Assembly (NCBI GenBank): GCA_964558465.1
Contig: CAZLEF010000081.1
Coordinates: forward strand, 1-33,217
Source: JACJYC01 sp964558465
GTDB taxonomy: Bacteria > Bacteroidota > Bacteroidia > Chitinophagales > Saprospiraceae
Length of the DNA stretch: 33,217 nucleotides
Direction: 5' to 3'
Shown: piece by piece, positions 1 to 7,815 of the stretch
Layout: each line of letters opens with the position of its first letter
How positions within the stretch are numbered: the stretch's first letter is position 1
The notes under the pieces: generated by a model
What the model saw: the letters and a program-made list of their open reading frames with translations, nothing else
Told to the model about the DNA's origin: nothing
Databases searched by the model: none
Program-made: the position numbers and the translations under genes

Positions 1-17
1 AGTCCTACAGGGACCAC
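1..17. repeat. Left attachment-site repeat (attL candidate)
   Basis: This 17-mer is repeated exactly at the right end of the window in the same orientation. It can be read as a tRNA 3' end: the last two bases of the T-loop (GT), T-stem strand CCTAC, acceptor strand AGGGACC and discriminator A. A factor-independent terminator follows at 54-87, as expected behind a tRNA gene, and the integrase gene comes next. The 5' part of the tRNA would lie outside the window, so tRNA identity is inferred. A terminal overlap of a circular contig would also give identical ends. Confidence 0.75.
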
Positions 18-53
18 ATGATTTTTTGTAGAAATTCAGTATGAAACAAGATA

Positions 54-87
54 AGCCATTGGTTTTCAATACCAATGGCTTTTTTTA
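54..87 (+). terminator. Rho-independent terminator behind the left att site
   Basis: A 9-bp perfect stem, AGCCATTGG (54-62) and CCAATGGCT (72-80), has a 9-nt loop and is followed by a run of eight T. It reads rightward and would end transcription of the tRNA restored at the left junction before the integrase promoter. Confidence 0.8.
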
Positions 88-124
88 TTTACATTTGTTA
101 TTTTTATTTTGAAAAACTTATTGT

Positions 125-153
125 TTTGTTTTGCCTCTTTTTGCCTATATTTG
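125..153 (+). promoter_or_regulatory. Bacteroidota-type promoter of the integrase gene
   Basis: TATATTTG at 146-153 matches the Bacteroidota -7 element TAnnTTTG. A TTTG at 125-128, 17 bases upstream, can serve as the -33 element. The predicted transcript would start near 160, which is downstream of the ATG at 155 and so favours the internal ATG at 200 as the integrase start. Confidence 0.6.
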
Positions 154-199
154 AATGTTTATTTCTTTCCGATTTCTAACCAAACTAACCATTTCTGAC

Positions 200-1360
200 A
201 TGACCATACGTGCTATCCTTTGGACCTACAAATCACGCCAGGACGGGCAATGCAACGTCAAGATCTACGTGCATACGGAAGGCGGCCAAAAGAAGTATTT
301 CAAAACGGATATCCACCTCGATCCGCAGGACTGGGATGAAAAAAAAGGTCAGGTAAAAAAGACCCATCCGCTGTTTCAAATCCTAAACAGTAAAATTCAG
401 AAGGAACTGGCCGATCATACCCGGCATTTCCATACCGGCGGCACGTTTAAGGGTCGCAACAATTCCCTGACTGTATTGATCCGGCAGTACATCGGGGAGG
501 TAGAGAATAATATCCATGATATTCGGATCTCAACAACCAAGAATTATCAACACACCCTGAAACGCCTGCTGGAATTCGCCAAAACCAGAGGCAAGGCCGA
601 TATTCTTTTTGATGATATCGACCTGGATTTTTACTACGAGTTCTCCAATTACCTGAATCAGAATGGTTGCAGCCAGCCAGGCGCCTCCAAACATATCAAG
701 ATTGTAAAGAAATTTATGAACGAGGGCCTTATAAGGGGTATTCACAACAACACCCAACATAAAAACCCGTCGTTCAAAGTACATAGAGATGCGCCCTCCA
801 ACAAAATCTTCCTGACTGAAGAAGAAATTGAAAAACTGGTAAACCTCAATTTAAGCGGGCACCCTCCGTTAGACCGCGAACGCGACCGGTTCCTGATCTC
901 TTATTGGTTTTTGATGCGACACAGCGACAGCGTGAAAATCCGGGAAACAAACTTCTTTCAACGGGACGGAAGGCATTATTACCGGAGCATGGCACAAAAA
1001 AACGACCGAGAACTGGTGCTACCCGTCAAACCGGCTGCCTGGGCAGTACTGCAAAAGCGGAATTTTAGCCTTTCCGGCGACACGAACCAGGAGGCCAACC
1101 GGAAAGTGAAAACCATTGCCGCAATGGCCGGCATCGACGAAATGGTATCAGAAGGAAAAAAGACGGGCCCAAAATGGAGCTTTGTCACCACCCACACGGC
1201 CCGGCGGAGCGCCGCCACAAATCTATACCTCCAGGGCGTCAGCCTGAAAATGATCGCTGACCTGGGCGGATGGGGCGATGAGGGTACCCTACGGGTTTAT
1301 CTCCGGGCCAGCGGGCTGGATACGGCTTTGGTGGCTAAGGATTTGGGGTTTTTTAGGTGA
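200..1360 (+). CDS. int: Tyrosine recombinase (phage/element integrase)
   Basis: This 386-residue protein would catalyse site-specific integration and excision between the two 17-bp repeats. The N-terminal 80 or so residues resemble the arm-binding domain of Bacteroidota integrases, and a SAM-like core-binding domain follows. The C-terminal catalytic domain shows the expected residues: Arg in LMRHSD, a Lys in AQKND, the HTARR box, Trp in GGW, and the nucleophile Tyr in RVYLRA near the C-terminus. I chose the ATG at 200 because the promoter at 125-153 would start RNA downstream of the alternative ATG at 155, and because MTIRAILWTYK resembles the usual family start. Its place next to the left repeat is typical of an integrated phage or genomic island. 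Confidence 0.95.
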   Translation: MTIRAILWTYKSRQDGQCNVKIYVHTEGGQKKYFKTDIHLDPQDWDEKKGQVKKTHPLFQILNSKIQKELADHTRHFHTGGTFKGRNNSLTVLIRQYIGEVENNIHDIRISTTKNYQHTLKRLLEFAKTRGKADILFDDIDLDFYYEFSNYLNQNGCSQPGASKHIKIVKKFMNEGLIRGIHNNTQHKNPSFKVHRDAPSNKIFLTEEEIEKLVNLNLSGHPPLDRERDRFLISYWFLMRHSDSVKIRETNFFQRDGRHYYRSMAQKNDRELVLPVKPAAWAVLQKRNFSLSGDTNQEANRKVKTIAAMAGIDEMVSEGKKTGPKWSFVTTHTARRSAATNLYLQGVSLKMIADLGGWGDEGTLRVYLRASGLDTALVAKDLGFFR

Positions 1361-1385
1361 TGTGCGAGCATTGATTCATAATGTA

Positions 1386-1658
1386 CTATAAACACTTAGT
1401 CCATTTGAAGTTTTCGCATAGGAAGGAAACTGCCTCACTCTCCGATAAATTATCCTCCTCAATTTCCATAGGAGAGCTTACATTAGCCGCTGGACTAGCA
1501 TGGATTCTATATTTCAAATTATCATCTGTGGATAAATGAACATTGTATTCTAGTCCATTGTCCTTGTGTTCCACATTGTTATGGCACGAAAGTCCATCAC
1601 ATGTAATACATTCTGAATTTTGCTGAAAAGATATCCCTAATTCTTTAAAGGTTTTCAT
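1386..1658 (-). CDS. Hypothetical protein, 90 aa
   Basis: I do not recognise this protein. It is short and acidic, with three Cys near the N-terminus (spacing C-x2-C-x4-C) and one Cys close to the C-terminus, and it has no signal peptide or membrane segment. It is convergent with the integrase gene and more AT-rich than the structural operon, which suggests later-acquired cargo. No clear Bacteroidota promoter was found upstream, but the gene is isolated on its strand, with the terminator at 1776-1806 separating it from the late operon. Confidence 0.55.
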   Translation of the reverse strand: MKTFKELGISFQQNSECITCDGLSCHNNVEHKDNGLEYNVHLSTDDNLKYRIHASPAANVSSPMEIEEDNLSESEAVSFLCENFKWTKCL

Positions 1659-1775
1659 GCTCGAAAGTGTTGAAATTTAAACAAAAAGGTTGTTGGGCTT
1701 AATTTATCCACAAAATGTGGAAAACTTTTGTCGTTTTCAAATCGTGCTTTTTTATATTTTTGCACAAAATAAAAA

Positions 1776-1806
1776 GCCCTAGCAAAAAGTTGCTAAGGCG
1801 ATTTTT
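1776..1806. terminator. Bidirectional terminator
   Basis: A 10-bp stem with one mismatch pairs 1776-1785 with 1790-1799 around the loop AAAG. It is flanked by T-runs on both strands (GATTTTTT rightward, GGGCTTTTTATTTT leftward). It insulates the integrase side from the leftward late operon, which ends at 2046. Confidence 0.75.
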
Positions 1807-1827
1807 TATCTTTTTTGAAAAAGGTGG

Positions 1828-1899
1828 GAGCTAGTGTCCGAGTGGCTTAGGTATGGGGGTCGCATCCCCATTACGTCGGTTCGATTCCGTCCTAGCTCT
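1828..1899 (+). tRNA. tRNA, anticodon apparently CGC, atypical identity
   Basis: The 7-bp acceptor stem GAGCTAG/CTAGCTC (1828-1834, 1892-1898) is perfect. U8, A14, G18-G19, U33, C48 and the T-loop TTCGATT are all present. The anticodon stem TGGGG/CCCCA encloses the 7-nt loop GTCGCAT, which puts CGC at the anticodon (an Ala GCG decoder). The D-stem has only two good pairs, the T-stem has one U-U mismatch, position 32 is G, the discriminator is U and no CCA is encoded. The G3-U70 pair that alanyl-tRNA synthetase uses is absent, so the amino acid is uncertain. It may be a decayed or deliberately odd phage tRNA. The rest of the 1659-2045 gap holds only the terminator upstream and an AT-rich stretch (1900-2045) in which I see nothing. 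Confidence 0.6.
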
Positions 1900-2045
1900 C
1901 TCTCTTTTTCTTAACCATCTAAATAGTAATATGGATATTACTACCTAAGATAGTACAAATCTACTACAGTTTTTTAATATACGCAATGGTAGATAATTTA
2001 AATTTTTAAAGAAAGTGAATAATAATCACTAAAAACATTAACAAA

Positions 2046-2165
2046 TCACTTCAACACCCGATTAGCCAACCCAATCCCCGCCGCAGTACCCACGGCAATG
2101 ATCGCGATAAAAACAAGGATGGTCAGGAGGCCTGCGCCGGTAAATTTTACTTTAGTCTCGTCCAT
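2046..2165 (-). CDS. Small single-span membrane protein, 39 aa
   Basis: This is the last gene of the late operon, seven bases after the end of the large methyltransferase/ParB protein. A short charged head (MDETKVKF) is followed by a hydrophobic segment of about 25 residues (GLLTILVFIAIIAVGTAAGI) and a short basic tail. It resembles the other tiny membrane proteins of this operon, which are probably virion-membrane or lysis components. The function is not recognisable. Confidence 0.6.
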   Translation of the reverse strand: MDETKVKFTGAGLLTILVFIAIIAVGTAAGIGLANRVLK

Positions 2166-2172
2166 GATGATG

Positions 2173-3477
2173 TTATTTTAGTCCCAATAAATTAAAGATT
2201 CTCGCTCGTTTGACCGTTCGGGCCAGGACAGTAGGCTTTGCGCCTTTGGCGATGTCCACGCCGACCAGGTCGTACCTGCCGGGCTTCTGGGCCCATCGCA
2301 GGAGGTTGTTGAATGTGGGGGCAAGTACACGCTTGTTGGTACTCATCATATCCACCAATATGCCGGGCAGTTTTTGCACCAACGGCTGGATCATTATGCC
2401 CAATTCGATGACCTGGGCTTCGGATAGTTCCACCTGGTCGTTTTTGGCGCGCTCCAGTTTGGTCCGGACCATCCGGATATAATCGTCCTCGTTTTGGGCC
2501 CGATCGAAGTTTTCAACAATGTCTTCTTTGCGTTCTTCCTTGCGCTGCCGGCGGCGAATTTCGTTTACCGTGCTGTCCACATCCTTGGCTCCGGATGCGA
2601 AAATGTCGAGTTGGGCCATACCGCCCTGGATCATCTGGCCTTTTTTCTGGGCCAGGTCCAGTTTTTGGCTGCGCAGGGCTTTCAGTTCGGCGTCGATCTT
2701 TTCAATCTGCTTGTCTGCATTCTTTTGCAGGGTGTCATAGTCCGGGAGCTTTGGAGAAACGTATTTGGGATGGGTTGGTTTGTTGAACCGGTCTTTCCAA
2801 TCCTGTTTTTTGGTTTCGGCTTCCTTGATCTTTTCGTCGATCTCGGCCATTTGACGCTCATACTCGCTTTCTCCCTGGGTTTTGTACTGGATGCGCTTCA
2901 GGTTGAGGGGGTTTGCCGGGTCGAAGTCTATAGACTGGACAATACCGTTGATCCGGTCTATCCAAACGTCTTTGCGGGAAATGGAAGGTTTGGCCATACC
3001 GAAGTTTTCCAGCAAAAAGTCGTACATCTCGTTTTCATGGGCATCGGTCACGCGGTCGAAGGCGCGGCGGGCTTCGCCGATCCAGTCGGCAATCTTTTCC
3101 AGGTTTTGCTGCGTGGTTTTGTCGCTGCTGTCAGCCAGGGACAGCATAGCGTTAACGGTTTTACCGTCCGGATTGAGGGCGGCCAGGTTGAGGATGTACC
3201 GCCAGTTTTTGCCCTCCAGTTTTTCGGCCTGCTTGCGGATATCCTGGGCGCTTGCGCCGGATTTTGCCTTTTGCCGGTATAGGGCGGCCCGCTCCAGCGG
3301 GGTTTCCAGGGTGCGGTTGGCGTTGGACAGCTCTTTTGCGTAGGCAATCGCTTCTTTTTCCGTGCCTTCAAAACACCTGGTTTTTATCATTTCCCGGCCG
3401 GCGCGTTTTGCGCCCGCCAGGCGGTGATGACCGGCCAGGAGGTAGGTTTTTGTGTCCTTCGGATCATCCCAGACCAC
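2173..3477 (-). CDS. C-terminal part of the methyltransferase/ParB polyvalent protein (after an in-frame TAA)
   Basis: This stretch continues, in the same frame, the gene that stops with TAA at 3510-3508. The codons immediately after the TAA (NFDENQLDPV) complete a ParB/sulfiredoxin-like domain, and the signature LAGHHRLAGAKRAG falls in the first 30 residues of this part. A long charged region follows, with an evident coiled coil around MAEIDEKIKEAETKK and KIDAELKALRSQK. The protein ends with a compact domain of about 100 residues that I do not recognise. If the TAA is respected, translation could restart at the GTG at 3477 or nearby, giving a free C-terminal fragment of about 434 residues. 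With readthrough, the full protein would be about 1180 residues. A nonsense mutation (for example GAA, AAA or CAA to TAA) is the simplest explanation. Confidence 0.75.
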   Translation of the reverse strand: MVWDDPKDTKTYLLAGHHRLAGAKRAGREMIKTRCFEGTEKEAIAYAKELSNANRTLETPLERAALYRQKAKSGASAQDIRKQAEKLEGKNWRYILNLAALNPDGKTVNAMLSLADSSDKTTQQNLEKIADWIGEARRAFDRVTDAHENEMYDFLLENFGMAKPSISRKDVWIDRINGIVQSIDFDPANPLNLKRIQYKTQGESEYERQMAEIDEKIKEAETKKQDWKDRFNKPTHPKYVSPKLPDYDTLQKNADKQIEKIDAELKALRSQKLDLAQKKGQMIQGGMAQLDIFASGAKDVDSTVNEIRRRQRKEERKEDIVENFDRAQNEDDYIRMVRTKLERAKNDQVELSEAQVIELGIMIQPLVQKLPGILVDMMSTNKRVLAPTFNNLLRWAQKPGRYDLVGVDIAKGAKPTVLARTVKRARIFNLLGLK

Positions 3478-3507
3478 AACCGGATCGAGTTGGTTTTCGT
3501 CGAAGTT

Positions 3508-5715
3508 TTAGGCGATCTGCGCAACAATGTTTTCATTCAGTTTGCTGCGGTTCTGGAACCGGCCTTCGTCGATATGGATATCGGCGACCGGCATTTCTTT
3601 TGGGCAATCCTTCTTTTTCATTTCAGGCTGTTTTTCTGGTTTTTCCTCACGAGTTTCTGGTTTGTCCAATACAACGGTGATCGTCCGGACGGAAGTAGGC
3701 CTGAACCCGCTCCTGAATGCGTCCGGGGCGTTCTCCTGCGAATAGCCGTGCTGATCCACCAATTCCCGGAATGCCTGCTTCTTTTTGCTGCTGCCGTCCT
3801 TATTTGCGGCCATGATGGCGACCAGGCGGCCACCAGGCGCCAGCAAGCTGAAGGCATGTTGAACGTGGTCGATATCCTGGTCGTTTTCAAATGGCGGGTT
3901 CATTACGATCTTGTCGTATGTTTCATGGTGTTCCAGGAAATCCCCTCGGATGGGGGTGAAGCCTTTTTTCTCCAGGGCCTTAGCCAGCGGCATGAACTGC
4001 TCAATGACCGTCAAATTAGCGTCCGGATGGCGAGATCGGATTACTTCGGCGATATGACCCAGGCCCGCCGATGGTTCCAAAACCAGGTCACCGGGTTGAA
4101 TGTCAGCCAGGTTGACCAGTTCGTTGGCCAGCGGTCCGGGCGTCGGAAAAAAGCCGTCAATCTTCTGACCCCGGAATTCGTTTTCGATGTCTTTGATCTC
4201 CCTGGCCTTTCGTTCCTCGTCGGTAAGGGTTTTGACGTCGGTATATTGGACGTATTCGCGGAGTGCGGTTTTCAGGAGGGGCAAAGTGGTTAACCCCATC
4301 CGTTGGACGCGGTCGTAACTCTCAAATCTTCCAGAAAGCCGTTGTTGGTCGTATTTATATTCAATAGCATAGATAAATTTCCTGGCATCGTCAATATCTG
4401 ATCCCTTAAAAACTACAAGATGTTTTTCCGGATGCCGGATAACCGCTTCAACCCTTTTTAACAAACGTTTGGAAACGAGCTGAAAACCCTTCTTGTTACC
4501 GTATTTCCGGATCATGTCTTTGAGGAATTCGGCAGAGATGAACGGGTAAGGGTATTCAACGAATTCGATATCCTTTTCAATGTCAAGCTGCCATCTTTCC
4601 CATTGTTTATCCTTATCGTCGCTTTTCCTGAAACGATTTAAACTGCTTTGCGTCCAAATGTGCCGGAGGGTATCCAACTGGGCTGCACTATCAATACGGG
4701 AAAGGTATTTTATCTCGCCTTTTTCAAGACCACCGGCGATATTTCGCATGATCTTGGCAGTCTTGATTTTTTTCTCGGCGTCGTCCCGTGCGCTGGATGC
4801 CATTCGCGCCCGGCGGGCAGTGTTTTCACTTCGATCCCGGTTGAAATTTTCACGGGCTTCTTCCTCCCATCGGTCGGCCATTTCCAGGAATTTTTCGGCA
4901 ACGGTCTTTTGTTTTCCCGCGCTTTTATCCTCCTTCTGTACGTCGCCTTCCTTCAGGGCCATGAACTTTTTGGCGGCCTCCTCGCTGGTGAATTGGAATC
5001 CCGGAATGGCGCCGCCTTTGGCGAAGTTGGAATAATAGCCGCCCAACTGTTTGGCTTTGCGGTTCAGTTCCTGGTATTTGTCCTTGTCCACCCGTGTATT
5101 GAGGCGAACCACCCAAAGATCGGTCCCTTTTTGGGTGTGTTTGGTTTGTTTCAAGTCCATTTCCACGTCGCCCAGTTCCACGGCATCGACGGTAGATTTC
5201 CTTTGGGTTTCGCGCTTTTGTGTTGCAAGTTCCAGATCTGCCAGTAGCCGGTCGTATTCTTTCTTTTGTTCAGGCGTCAGTTTGTCCCTGCCTTTGTATT
5301 GGAGAAACGTCCGGAATTCGTCCAGCGTCTCGGGGTTTTCCAGGGCTTTTTTGAGCGCTTCACGGCGCTCTTTTGACCTGGCCAGATATTTGTCCAGGTC
5401 TTCCTGGGTCTGGCCCTCGATAATCCTGGTCAAGGCGTCCTCATATTTTTCGCCCCATGAATAGGATACTCCCTCACCGGAGATATTGAACTGGTAAAGC
5501 AGGTCGCCGAAGAAGGCATTTACATAGTCTTCTTTTTTTGAACGATTGGTATAGGATTTCTTTTTCAGTTCGGCAAGGGTATATTCCTTGTCGATCCCGG
5601 CTTTGATGGCTTTTTCGTTTTCAAGGGCTTCTCGGTAGTGTTTTTTAAGCTGGTCAATGGGAATTTCGCCTTTGCCGATCTTTTCAACAATTTCCAGGAG
5701 ATCCTTGAACTTCAT
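3508..5715 (-). CDS. Large 'polyvalent' protein with N6-adenine methyltransferase domain and start of a ParB-like domain
   Basis: These 735 residues precede an in-frame TAA. Residues 1-180 are charged and helical. About 195-255 is a compact domain (LWVVRLNTRVDKDKY, GGYYSNFAKGGAIPGF) that I associate with long phage and plasmid multi-domain proteins. Residues 260-520 are largely helical. A class I methyltransferase spans about 520-690, with SAM-binding motif LEPSAGLGH (546-554) and catalytic NPPF (606-609), preceded by the GFFPTP element. From about 709 a ParB-like domain begins and is cut by the stop. Such polyvalent proteins are thought to be packaged and injected with the DNA to counter host restriction. 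The position at the end of the structural operon fits that. The ATG at 5715 follows a terminator-like hairpin. Confidence 0.85.
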   Translation of the reverse strand: MKFKDLLEIVEKIGKGEIPIDQLKKHYREALENEKAIKAGIDKEYTLAELKKKSYTNRSKKEDYVNAFFGDLLYQFNISGEGVSYSWGEKYEDALTRIIEGQTQEDLDKYLARSKERREALKKALENPETLDEFRTFLQYKGRDKLTPEQKKEYDRLLADLELATQKRETQRKSTVDAVELGDVEMDLKQTKHTQKGTDLWVVRLNTRVDKDKYQELNRKAKQLGGYYSNFAKGGAIPGFQFTSEEAAKKFMALKEGDVQKEDKSAGKQKTVAEKFLEMADRWEEEARENFNRDRSENTARRARMASSARDDAEKKIKTAKIMRNIAGGLEKGEIKYLSRIDSAAQLDTLRHIWTQSSLNRFRKSDDKDKQWERWQLDIEKDIEFVEYPYPFISAEFLKDMIRKYGNKKGFQLVSKRLLKRVEAVIRHPEKHLVVFKGSDIDDARKFIYAIEYKYDQQRLSGRFESYDRVQRMGLTTLPLLKTALREYVQYTDVKTLTDEERKAREIKDIENEFRGQKIDGFFPTPGPLANELVNLADIQPGDLVLEPSAGLGHIAEVIRSRHPDANLTVIEQFMPLAKALEKKGFTPIRGDFLEHHETYDKIVMNPPFENDQDIDHVQHAFSLLAPGGRLVAIMAANKDGSSKKKQAFRELVDQHGYSQENAPDAFRSGFRPTSVRTITVVLDKPETREEKPEKQPEMKKKDCPKEMPVADIHIDEGRFQNRSKLNENIVAQIA

Positions 5716-5735
5716 CGGTTTTCAATTTAAAAAAA

Positions 5736-5757
5736 GCCAGGCCTTTGGGACCCGGCC
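5736..5757 (-). terminator. Terminator or attenuator just before the polyvalent gene
   Basis: Leftward, the stem GCCGGG/CCTGGC (5756-5751 with 5741-5736) is followed by a run of seven or eight T (5735-5728). It lies only 13 bases upstream of the ATG at 5715, leaving no room for a separate promoter behind it. It may therefore act as a partial terminator that lowers expression of the polyvalent protein relative to the upstream genes. Confidence 0.6.
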
Positions 5758-5787
5758 TCGTCAAGCAAGATGATATGCCCAATAATA

Positions 5788-6186
5788 CTATGAGGCTCCG
5801 GCCTGCGACCTTTGGAAAAGGCGTTCCGCCGGTTTAAAAATCAGGTCGTAAATGCCGATGGCGTTGAGGAAAGAAAACATCAGTCCGAAGCCTTCAGACA
5901 GACCCGCCTGGAGGAAAACCCCGCCCAGGACGATACCGCCCGCCAGGACGACAAAGATGTAATTCTTTCCAAATTTCGTTTTCAGGCCAAACGCCTTGCC
6001 CAGGTAACCCCAAAGAATGACCAGTGCGCCGTAAATGGCATCATATGTACTCACCATGCGGTTCAGGGTCGGGTCGTCGAATACCGGGTTTTTGATCAGG
6101 CCGGTAGTGTCCACCGTCTGGGCAATCAACGGGGCCGCAATCATCAGCCCCAAACAGGTCAAAAAGAACAAGATTTTGTTTTTCAT
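5788..6186 (-). CDS. Membrane protein with signal peptide, 132 aa
   Basis: An N-terminal signal peptide (lysine-rich start, hydrophobic core FFLTCLGLMIAAPL, cleavage probably after LIAQ) is followed by about 25 polar residues. Two or three hydrophobic segments then follow (around ALVILWGYLGKAFG, IFVVLAGGIVLGGVF and GLMFSFLNAIGIYDLIF). The ATG at 6186 lies one base after the end of the protease gene, which is why I prefer it to longer versions. It could be a virion-membrane, DNA-entry or lysis component. I recognise no family. Confidence 0.7.
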   Translation of the reverse strand: MKNKILFFLTCLGLMIAAPLIAQTVDTTGLIKNPVFDDPTLNRMVSTYDAIYGALVILWGYLGKAFGLKTKFGKNYIFVVLAGGIVLGGVFLQAGLSEGFGLMFSFLNAIGIYDLIFKPAERLFQRSQAGAS

Positions 6187-6187
6187 A

Positions 6188-7588
6188 TCAGCGAATTTTA
6201 GTGCCCGCAGGAAGGAGGAAACTCGTTGCCGGCAAGCGGTTGATTTTACTTTTTGAAATGCGTTTAAAGTCCTCCGGGCCGCGGTAGGCCGGCCGGTTGG
6301 ATTCGTCCCTTGCGTACACCTCCAGGACGGAAACCGTTTCGGTTTTGCCGATGATGATTTCCAGAAAACGGCCCGACCAATAAGCGGCGTCCCAATAGTC
6401 TTTGCCGGCCTGCATGACCAGGGCCCGATTGGTGAAATAGGCCTGCACCAGGTCGCGCCATTGGTCAAAGGCATCCGGGGTCATTTTATTGGTTTCGACA
6501 GCCAGGCGAATTTTTTCGACGTTCAGGAGCTGCATTTTTGTCCCATCCACGGTTTTCCACCACATGGGATATTTGCCTTCAAAGTCAAAAATTACGGTCC
6601 GTTCCTCACGGGTAGGCGGCGGCGCCGGATCACCTGGATCGCCGGGATCACCCGGCGTTTCATCCGCGTAGTTAATCAGGATCGGGGATCCCGTGCCGGT
6701 TCGATCGTCTCTGCCGGTATCGTACAGATCTTTGGCGTGTTCTTTCAGGAATGCTTCCAACTGGCCCTGCCGTTCGATTTGTGGGAATAAACTGACCAGC
6801 AATGCCGCAACGCCTGCGGCGTGGGGTGTGGCCATACTTGTGCCTGACAGGTAGGCGTACCCGCCGTCCTTGTGGGTGCTGAAAACGGCCTGACCTGGCG
6901 CCGCAAGGTCCACTTCAGCGCCGCCGCTGGAAAAACTGCTTGGCTGTTCATCGTCGCGGATACTGGCAATAGTGATCATCTCGGGGTATTTGCCGGGATA
7001 ATCCACGGAGTTGGTCCCGTTAAAGCCCCGGTTGCCGGCTGCGGCAAAAAGGAATACGCCTTTGCCGACTGCGTAGGCAATAGCCTGGCGCAGATCGTCC
7101 GAACCGGTGGGGCCGCCCAGGCTCATGCTGATGATCTTTTTCATTCCGGCATATTCGCCGGTCAGGGAAATGTCGGCCACATAGCGGATAGCGGCCGCCA
7201 CCCAGGCGAAGCTGCCCGCGCCGGAATCATTCAGCACTTTGATGGGAACCAGTTTTGAGCCAGGCGCCACGCCGATCACGCCGATCTGATTGTCGATGGC
7301 GGCGGCGATCCCGGCGCAGTGGGTGCCGTGGCCGTGTACGTCTTTCAGTGTGGCCGAATTGGTAAAGTTTTTTGCAAATTGCTGGAGGCTGCCGGCCTGA
7401 AGATCAGGGTGATCGAACTGCCCGGCGGTGTCCAGAATAAAAATGATGGCCTTTTCACCCCTGGTTTTTCCGTAAACTTCGGAAGCGCGCAGGTATTTAT
7501 GGCCCCAGTCCTGTACCTGGCCGGTATCGCGCATGGCGACCGGCAAAACCAGGTACGGCGGCAATTGAATGTCGAACTGTTGTTTCAT
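6188..7588 (-). CDS. Subtilisin-like serine protease (S8) with C-terminal extension
   Basis: The 466-residue protein has a complete S8 triad: Asp53 in FILDTAGQFDHPDL, His87 in HGHGTHCAGI and Ser251 in SGTSMATPH, with oxyanion Asn186 in AAGNRG. After the catalytic domain (to about 300) comes a GDPGDPGDP-type linker (312-321) and then a domain of about 140 residues (330-466) that I do not recognise. There is no signal peptide and only a short N-terminal stretch before the catalytic core, so it probably acts in the host cytoplasm or inside the particle. Encoded between the holin-like gene and a membrane-protein gene, it may process virion proteins or help lysis or entry. Prohead-protease families are normally unrelated to S8, so its role is inferred from context only. 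Confidence 0.9.
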   Translation of the reverse strand: MKQQFDIQLPPYLVLPVAMRDTGQVQDWGHKYLRASEVYGKTRGEKAIIFILDTAGQFDHPDLQAGSLQQFAKNFTNSATLKDVHGHGTHCAGIAAAIDNQIGVIGVAPGSKLVPIKVLNDSGAGSFAWVAAAIRYVADISLTGEYAGMKKIISMSLGGPTGSDDLRQAIAYAVGKGVFLFAAAGNRGFNGTNSVDYPGKYPEMITIASIRDDEQPSSFSSGGAEVDLAAPGQAVFSTHKDGGYAYLSGTSMATPHAAGVAALLVSLFPQIERQGQLEAFLKEHAKDLYDTGRDDRTGTGSPILINYADETPGDPGDPGDPAPPPTREERTVIFDFEGKYPMWWKTVDGTKMQLLNVEKIRLAVETNKMTPDAFDQWRDLVQAYFTNRALVMQAGKDYWDAAYWSGRFLEIIIGKTETVSVLEVYARDESNRPAYRGPEDFKRISKSKINRLPATSFLLPAGTKIR

Positions 7589-7590
7589 GT

Positions 7591-7815
7591 TCAGGATTTA
7601 TTGATTTTGTCCATTTCGGCGCGGTGTTTTTCCTCCCGCTGGCGGTATTCCTGCCGGTAGAAGAAGCCTTTAGCGACTACCCCTACCAGCCAGGGAACCA
7701 CCAGGGTCAAAACCGCCCAGTGTTCCTGGAGAAAAGAAGAAACCGCCGCCCCAAGCCCCCCGGCGTAGGCGGCAAAATCAGTCCACCTCGGGACGATGTC
7801 GTCGTGCATTTTCAT
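7591..7815 (-). CDS. Holin-like small membrane protein, 74 aa
   Basis: A polar N-terminus is followed by a weakly hydrophobic segment (DFAAYAGGLGAAVSSFL), a strong transmembrane helix (HWAVLTLVVPWLVGVVAKGF) and a highly charged C-terminal tail (YRQEYRQREEKHRAEMDK). This arrangement matches phage holins of the two-segment kind. It overlaps the preceding gene by 38 bases and ends three bases before the protease gene. The amidase encoded at 13745-14311 would be the matching endolysin, though it carries its own membrane anchor. Function is inferred from topology. Confidence 0.6.
   Translation of the reverse strand: MKMHDDIVPRWTDFAAYAGGLGAAVSSFLQEHWAVLTLVVPWLVGVVAKGFFYRQEYRQREEKHRAEMDKINKS

Noticed and set aside
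3477..3510. Frameshift between the two parts of the large methyltransferase/ParB gene
   Set aside because: Codon-by-codon reading shows that both parts are in the same frame, separated by a TAA and ten sense codons. It is a stop codon, not a frameshift.
2494..4293. Long rightward open frames opposite the polyvalent gene
   Set aside because: They are antisense shadows. Their compositions are biased (Phe/Gly/Val-rich), and the leftward frame carries clear methyltransferase and ParB motifs.
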